Shown here: positions 58,802 through 64,000 of the stretch, one piece after another | Layout of the letters: every line of letters starts with the position of its first letter | How positions within the stretch are numbered: the first letter of the stretch is position 1 | From: Imbricaverruca yamaguchii | Taxonomy: Eukaryota > Arthropoda > Thecostraca > Neoverrucidae | Length of the DNA: 64,000 bases | Assembly (NCBI GenBank): GCA_034440575.1 | Contig: JAOTOL010001470.1 | Coordinates: 868,501 to 932,500, forward strand | Direction: 5' to 3' | Translations under genes and position numbers: made by a program | The notes under the pieces: generated by a model | The model's database searches: none | What the model was told of the DNA's origin: nothing | What the model saw: only the letters and a program-made list of their open reading frames with translations

Positions 58802-58975
58802 AGGCTGATGTCGTGCCGGACTGCTGCCGCTGTTGTGGGCGGCAGTATCACTGCCATTCTCTGCTGAGCTGATCCCAAGCATGCTGATGTCGTGCCAGAC
58901 TGTTGCCGCTGTTGTGGACGGCAGTATCACTGCCAGTCTCTGCTGAGCTGGTCCCAAACAGGCTGATGTGCCAGA
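58802..58975. repeat. 78-bp tandem repeat, two copies plus a partial third
   Basis: Copies start at 58802 and 58880, with a partial one at about 58958. Each has gctgatgtcgtgcc(g/a)gactg, ccgctgttgtgg, a palindromic ggcagtatcactgcc and ctctgctgagctg. Confidence 0.88.
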
Positions 58976-58979
58976 CTAA

Positions 58980-59475
58980 CAAAACGGTTGCAACGCACCT
59001 TTGCCGCAGGCGGTACTCTCAAGTCCTAAACACGGAGTTATATGGCACGTCTATCCCTCTTCAACCAATCGCGAAGTTCCTTGGGGTGCAGTTTGATAGC
59101 CGTTTAACGTACAAACAACATTTAAAAACATTGAGAGTAGAATGTTTTAAGTAATTTAGCCTGTTCAATTGTATATCACGAAACTCCTCTGGTTCTAACC
59201 GAAAGAAATTAATGATGTTATATCGGTCACTCATTCGATCTAAGCTGGACTACGCATGCTATGATGACGTGTATGATGGCGCCTGAAAAAACAATAAGCC
59301 TACTCTTGACGCGGTAAAGCATGCGGTTCTGCGGATCGACACCGTTTGGAACTACGCCGATTGTTAGCCTACTCGCAGAGTCGAATGAACCTGCCCCGGC
59401 GTTAAGACGTGAAATGTTCGGCCTAGGATACGCATGCAGGTTACGACAGTTCCTCACCCATCCCACCTACGACCA
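58980..59475 (+). pseudogene. Jockey/I-like LINE reverse transcriptase C-terminal fragment
   Basis: PIAKFLGVQFDSRLTYKQHL, followed by LYRSLIRSKLDYACY and AVLRIDT, then LRREMFGLGYACRLRQFLTH in another frame. This covers the thumb-to-linker part of the LINE family seen at 53590. Stops at 59155 and 59285 and frame changes make it a pseudogene. It ends abruptly at 59475, where the next tandem repeat begins. Confidence 0.78.
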
Positions 59476-60270
59476 GGGGTGTCGATTTGTATCCTTTTGT
59501 GGGGGCCATGGCCCCACCAATGTTGATCTTGCCCCGCCCCTCAATGTTGATTTTGCCCCCCCAATAAGCCATGCTGTTTTTATGTTCATAAGAAAGCTAA
59601 AGAAAAAAAGAAAAAAAGAGAAAAACATCATGCAGTATAGAAAAATGAGTTGATATTAACCTCAGTATTGTGTGCTGTAAGGAAACAGATTACGTTTACA
59701 TAGTGGACTGACTCTCTACCTTTTGCTGCAAACTTGAAAATTGTGAGAGAGAAAAACAACAACAAAATAACTGGATCTCCCTCCACTGTGGAAGGACAAC
59801 TTGGATCATAAAATGCTGAGATTAGCAGATGTTGATGGATTCAGGGGCGTCAATTTGTATTCTTTTGTGGGGGCCATGGCCCCACCAATGCTGATCTTAG
59901 CTCCCTCAATGTCGATTTGGACCCTCAATAACCACTGCTATATTTGATTGATTGATTTATTATTTGGGCTTAAGGGTGCATCAACTGCTACTGGTTATGC
60001 AGCGCCCAACCACTGTTATATTTATGCTCGTAAGAAAACTAAAGGAAAAAACGAATAGCACCATGCTACTTAGAATACTTAGTTGATGCCAGCAAACACA
60101 CTTTGTAATGAAATGGAACAGATTTGTATTGGATAGTGGATTGACTAGCTACTTCTTGCTGCAAAATTTAACAATGTGTGGAAAAAAACAAAGAAGTTGG
60201 ATTTACTTCCACTTTGCAAGCATAGCTTACATCATGAAATGTTGAGATTAGGTGATGCTGATGCATTTTA
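59474..60270 (+). repeat. Tandem dimer of a roughly 370-bp unit with gtgggggccatggccccac
   Basis: Unit 1 (about 59474-59840) and unit 2 (about 59844-60270) share the start ggggtgtcgatttgtat or gggcgtcaatttgtat, the palindrome gtgggggccatggccccac, and then gctgcaaa, gtggattgact and atcatgaaatg-type text. Unit 2 contains a 62-bp insertion at 59946-60007. The unit encodes nothing recognisable. Confidence 0.85.
59946..60007 (-). mobile_element. Ultra-short 62-bp SINE-like insertion
   Basis: 16-bp direct repeats aaccactg(c/t)tatattt flank it at 59930-59945 and 60008-60023, with one mismatch. Unit 1 of the surrounding tandem dimer reads through the equivalent position without an insert. On the minus strand it starts gggcgctgcataacc and ends with an (AATC)n tail. 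Confidence 0.85.
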
Positions 60271-61371
60271 AACCAGATGGTATAAAAATTAGCAAAGCCA
60301 CTATACAACAATTGCACTGCCACAATGATGCTTGCACACAATCTGGTCATCAACAACAATCAGTCATTGAGATATATGATATACAATGTTTATCTTCAGA
60401 GCCAACCCATCACACCATAAGCTTGATATTTACCTAGATACCTACCTATTTACCCACCTGTATGCCCAATGACAAGGTGCATATAATTAATAATATGGGC
60501 ATCACAGCCCAATGTATCTGATAGCTTATGATACCATGAAAGAAAAAGTGAGCAAGAAGCTGCATGCACACTATTATAATTTCTATTCTTGAAGAAAGCA
60601 AGCAGGTAGGTAGGCACTTAAGCCATAGCTTACAAGAGTAGTTATACAAGGTCAGACCTTCTCACCAAATAAATGAGATGGCCGTTCTTCAGAAGATCAA
60701 GATTCGTAGCATCAAAGGATGTTCAGTTACATAAATCACAGAGTCTAAAGTTCAATTTGCGGTTGCGATCGACAAATATGGCAGAGGTAAGACAGTTGTG
60801 GTGCAATTGCGAGCAGTGTTGAACCCGGTGCCCAAACTCATGCGAGGTCGATCTGATTAGTTTTTTTTTGTACTTCATACCTTTTGATATATATGCAGAT
60901 TGATATGGCTATGAAACAACTTGCTGATATTTAATGTGGTTTTAAAATGATTTGCTGATATTTAATTCCCAAAGGAACTCTAGATGAAGAAGCTGGTAGG
61001 TACGCTTCAACAAGTCTAGTCCATGTTTTTTTTTCTGATTTGTGATCAGGGTTTCTATGTTAATACCACATAACTATCATATTTGTTTTCAAGAAGAGTT
61101 GGTTTAGTTTGCATTTATTTATATTTGTACTCTACCACTCTTTGCTTTCTCTGCCCAGGATTGGGGCACCCAATGTTGCATTCATGTCAGGGGTTGGTAG
61201 ACTTTTTAGTAAATTTGCAGCTGAAGGTAATCTCTGATTTCTCTGATTTTTTAAATGCAATGTTTAGAAGTGTGATGAACTTGCTGCGAGCACTCATTTT
61301 GGTAAATTTGTGATTTAAGGCATTTTATGAATTCTTGGAATTTATCATTTCAGGATGCGGAGCCGATAAAA
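60271..61371. other. Unassigned AT-rich sequence
   Basis: No gene or array is supported. A remnant of the 62205-type repeat (atgcaatgttta, then gtgtgatgaa and cactcattttggt) lies at about 61255-61310. Confidence 0.4.
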
Positions 61372-61540
61372 TTTTGGATGGCTCCGGCTCCGACTCCGGC
61401 TCCGACTCTGGCTCCAGGAAAGTATCCCGGCTCCGGCTCCGGCTCCGGCTCCGAGTAAAATGTCCCGGCGGTTCCGGCTCCGGCTCCGGGCAAAATGTAC
61501 CGGCTCCGGCGGCTCCAGCTCCGGCTCCGGTTCCGTACAT
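61372..61540. repeat. (GGCTCC)n-type array with a punctuating motif, copy 1
   Basis: Hexamers ggctcc and gactcc are interrupted by gagtaaaatgtcccggcgg and cgggcaaaatgtacc. Flanked on the left by ggatgcggagcc. Ser-Gly-repeat frames on both strands are by-products. Confidence 0.9.
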
Positions 61541-62094
61541 CTCAAACGTGATCGATCCATTAAGTAAGAGCTAGGGGGATGTAAAAAAAAGTTGGCCGCG
61601 ACCACTCAGAGGCGCAAGCTTCAGACAATTATAAGGAACTTTCCCATATAAACCCTGTATCTATCTGTAAATAAACACCCGCCCCCTCCCAAACCACTTT
61701 TAGGTGTTATGCCCTCGTAAACTGACGCTCGTTTCGTGCCGTATTGGGGCAATCAGAAGAGGGGAGATTCGAATCAACAACACTCCCCATCCCGTGAACG
61801 GTCCAAGGAACACCATTGTTGTAAATTTTAATGTTTGACCTCATATCTAATAAGGTTGATGGTGGAAATAATGAACTTAACTAAACTAAACATGTAAATA
61901 TTGCATTGACTACTGAGGCTAGAATATAGTTGTTGATTATTTTACAATTATTTGATAATATTTTTACATGCTACTCATATTTAAACATTTTGGCTTTTAA
62001 AAATGCGTTTTCATTCCATACCCTACCATATCTTACGAGGTATAATGTGTTCATTTCACGTTTGCTAATTTTGTTTAATTTACACCTCTTTCGG
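61541..62094. other. Spacer between the two hexamer arrays
   Basis: AT-rich with no coding signal. It could be the interior of one element bounded by the two arrays. Confidence 0.35.
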
Positions 62095-62195
62095 AGTCGG
62101 AGCCGACCTGCTCTTGACGGCTCCGGCTCCGACTCCAGCTCCGAGTAAAATGTCCCGGCGGCTCCGGCTCCGGCTCCGGCTCCTGCTCCGCATCC
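62095..62195. repeat. (GGCTCC)n-type array, copy 2
   Basis: Repeats the same punctuated pattern, including gagtaaaatgtcccggcgg, and ends ctgctccgcatccc. That end is the reverse complement of the ggatgcggagc at the left edge of copy 1. Confidence 0.88.
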
Positions 62196-62204
62196 CTGAT
62201 TTCA

Positions 62205-62897
62205 GTGCAATGTTTATGAATGTGACTAAGATGATGGACCACTCATTTTCTGTACAATTGCCTACTTTTCAGGTGGTGAACAAAATATCACCAAAAATGG
62301 CTTTGAATTAGGTGACAGGATAACAAATAAAAAACAAAAAACAAAAACAAATGAAACATACCACTAACCTAATCTCAATTTGGAAAAGGGAAACCAACAC
62401 ATGCATTTGAAATATGTCAAGCAGTATCTTTTCTTCTTTATTTTTTCTTACCTCACCCAACCTAACCTGGCCAACATAGCAGCTTAAAAAAGTTCAATTT
62501 TCTTTTTAAGTTGGGAAAAGTTTTGCAAAAAAATTCCAACTTAAAACACCCAAACTAACCTAACATCACAAAACCTGGCCAATTTGCTTCTTTTACAGAG
62601 GTAAATGTTTGTACAAACTTGTCCTGATACCACTTTAAAGCACACCAATCTTGTTAGGTTAGGTTGAGTGAGGTTTTTTCGTTTGTAAAATTTCAAGAAA
62701 ATGAAAAAATCGCCTGATATTTTTCACAATTTTGTTTTTACGATTGGTTTCTCCAAAACCAGGTTACGCTATGTTAGGTTAGGTTATGTTGTATTTTTAA
62801 CATATTTATTTGTGTCCCATGTTACCTAACTCAAAGCCCATTTACACAGAAAATGAGTGGTCTCATCATCTTAGTCACATCCATAAACATTGCATTG
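62205..62897. repeat. Inverted pair of a dispersed repeat
   Basis: 62205-62255 (gtgcaatgtttatgaatgtg, then actaagatgatgg and accactcattttctgt) matches the reverse complement of about 62843-62897. Weaker relatives lie at 61255, 63415 and 10858. Between the arms are several aacctaacct and ttaggttagg words. Confidence 0.75.
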
Positions 62898-62984
62898 GAA
62901 ACATAAATTCCCAACATTCATAAAACACCTAAAAGCACAAATTTACCATCCTTTCCTCTATAAATGCATACTTATCAATTGGGG

Positions 62985-63190
62985 GTAAAAGTAACACCCA
63001 AAAGGATGTGGAATTAGGTAACGAAGCATAAAATAAAGTTAAAGAAAGATGTAAGATAACCTTACATAACCTGGCCATGCTTTCCATGCAAGAAGTGAAT
63101 TCCTTTTCATTCAAATTCTCAATCACATTTCTAACGTATTTTCAACTTAAAAAGCCTAGCATAACCTAATCTAAACTGGCATGAACTGTT
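62985..63190. repeat. Dispersed repeat, copy 2
   Basis: Homologous to 11437-11640: shares taacacccaaaagga, agcataaaa, ataacc and ttccatgcaagaa in order. Confidence 0.6.
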
Positions 63191-64000
63191 TTTTTTCGTA
63201 TAACTTTTTTCTTCTAATTTTGCTTTCTCCAAATTTTGTTTTTCCTCACAACAAAGCCTAACCTCTCCTGACTTAACCAGACCTGACCCCTTTGCATGCT
63301 TCATGGAGGTAAAATGTGTGGACAACTTTTCTGGTGGTGACCTTAAACTGAAATATTGCATTTTTGCATTTTTCAGTTTATGGTAATCCCAGACTCCTTT
63401 TAATTTTTTTTTTAATATGGCATTCATTGATGTGCTCAACATGATGGGACCACTAATTTCCTCTGGAGATGGATACTTTTCAATTGGGAGGTTAAATGAC
63501 ACTAAAAAATGGATACATAAATAAGTTCTTTGAACCATATGTTATATCCTTTACAGTGCTGCTCCATCCACCTCTAACTCCAACCCTGATCAAACTTCAG
63601 GAGCGCATCCATATTCAAAGCAGTCTGCGGAGAAGGTATGTATTGTAGCATAAGTACTGTGATCTGAATTCCATGGTATTCATGTTGCCTTACATATATT
63701 CCATCCTTGCCAATCCATGATCAGATGTTTGACTTTCCTTAAACTGTTTGAAGAACTTGGGAGTTTAAATCACGTGTGAGTGATGAAGCAGATGAACTAT
63801 CCCTGGATTCTTATGTTGCAGCATTGCATTGCACAGTGATATGCCGAATGGGGGTATTGTGGGCAGTTCCTGACAGGTTGTGGAGCCCCCAAGAATCCGC
63901 CGACCTCAGGAAAAAATGTGTCATGCTCCCTAGAAATCGCACCGTGGCTCAGAAATTCACATTTGGTGTCCCCAAAAAGTCGCGCAGAAGCCTCTGATAA
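63191..64000. other. Terminal sequence, mostly unassigned
   Basis: Apart from the candidate exon at 63557 and a weak relative of the 62205 repeat near 63415, nothing is recognised. The open frame at 63776-63997 has no domain. Confidence 0.35.
63557..63635 (+). CDS. Candidate internal exon, unrecognised
   Basis: Acceptor atcctttacag and donor GAGAAG|GTATGT are both strong. One reading gives AAPSTSNSNPDQTSGAHPYS and onward, a Ser/Pro/Gln-rich linker. No partner exon was identified within the window; a frame at 63776-63997 may be related. Confidence 0.3.

Noticed and set aside
61335..61605. Ser-Gly-rich or Glu-Pro-rich proteins
   Set aside because: They are translations of the (GGCTCC)n array in different frames and strands, with no other coding evidence.
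62490..62800. ttaggttagg and aacctaacct words suggesting a telomere
   Set aside because: Only two or three units occur together, in both orientations, within dispersed repeat sequence. There is no array.

Overview
This is a eukaryotic nuclear window, probably from an arthropod or another protostome. Genes are spliced with GT-AG introns, intergenic DNA is AT-rich, and most recognisable sequence is transposable elements: CR1-like and Jockey/I-like LINEs, a BEL/Pao LTR element, hAT-like and MULE-like transposase genes, TTAA-target and Harbinger-type MITEs, and tRNA-derived SINEs. The arthropod call rests on the style of these elements and is an inference. I cannot name a species.

Layout. 1-8.4 kb holds two CR1-like LINE fragments (one long, minus strand, 5-7.6 kb), a TTAA-flanked DNA element and a tRNA-derived SINE. 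9.5-16 kb holds more SINEs, a Harbinger-type MITE with 26-bp perfect inverted ends, and a TTAA element that carries another TTAA element inside it. 17.0-17.3 kb (minus strand) is a GC-rich exon of a secreted PKDCC/VLK-type kinase. 18.8-20.2 kb is a complex tandem-repeat block whose relatives recur at 28.6-29.2, 35.7-35.9 and 42.2-43.3 kb. 20.9-27.9 kb is a five-exon hAT-transposase-like gene whose intron phases all agree, broken only by one in-frame TAG. 29.5-35.4 kb may be a small unrecognised spliced gene. 37.3-41.1 kb is an intact 1250-codon MULE-like transposase fused to a Ulp1 SUMO-protease domain. 44.9-52.8 kb is a complete BEL/Pao element with near-identical LTRs, a frame-broken gag/protease region and an intact pol. 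53.6-54.7 and 59.0-59.5 kb are decayed Jockey/I-like LINE pieces. 55.6-56.3 kb is a 34-bp minisatellite followed by the first exon of a PKDCC/VLK-type kinase on the plus strand. The remainder to 64 kb is tandem, simple-sequence and inverted repeats, with one candidate exon near 63.6 kb.

Main points of interest. (1) The two kinase exons look like consecutive exons of one gene: the splice phase and the protein join both fit. Yet they lie 38 kb apart on opposite strands, which implies an inversion, a misassembly or two partial copies. (2) A 55-62 bp retroposed mini-element recurs at three sites, each with 13-16 bp target-site duplications and the same hairpin. The same module is the 3' end of a longer tRNA-derived SINE at 9.6 kb. 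(3) TTAA elements are nested, and intact target sites can be read in related copies in the same window. (4) The hAT-like gene and the transposase-Ulp1 fusion deserve homology and expression checks. All homology calls are by eye from motifs; no database search was possible.
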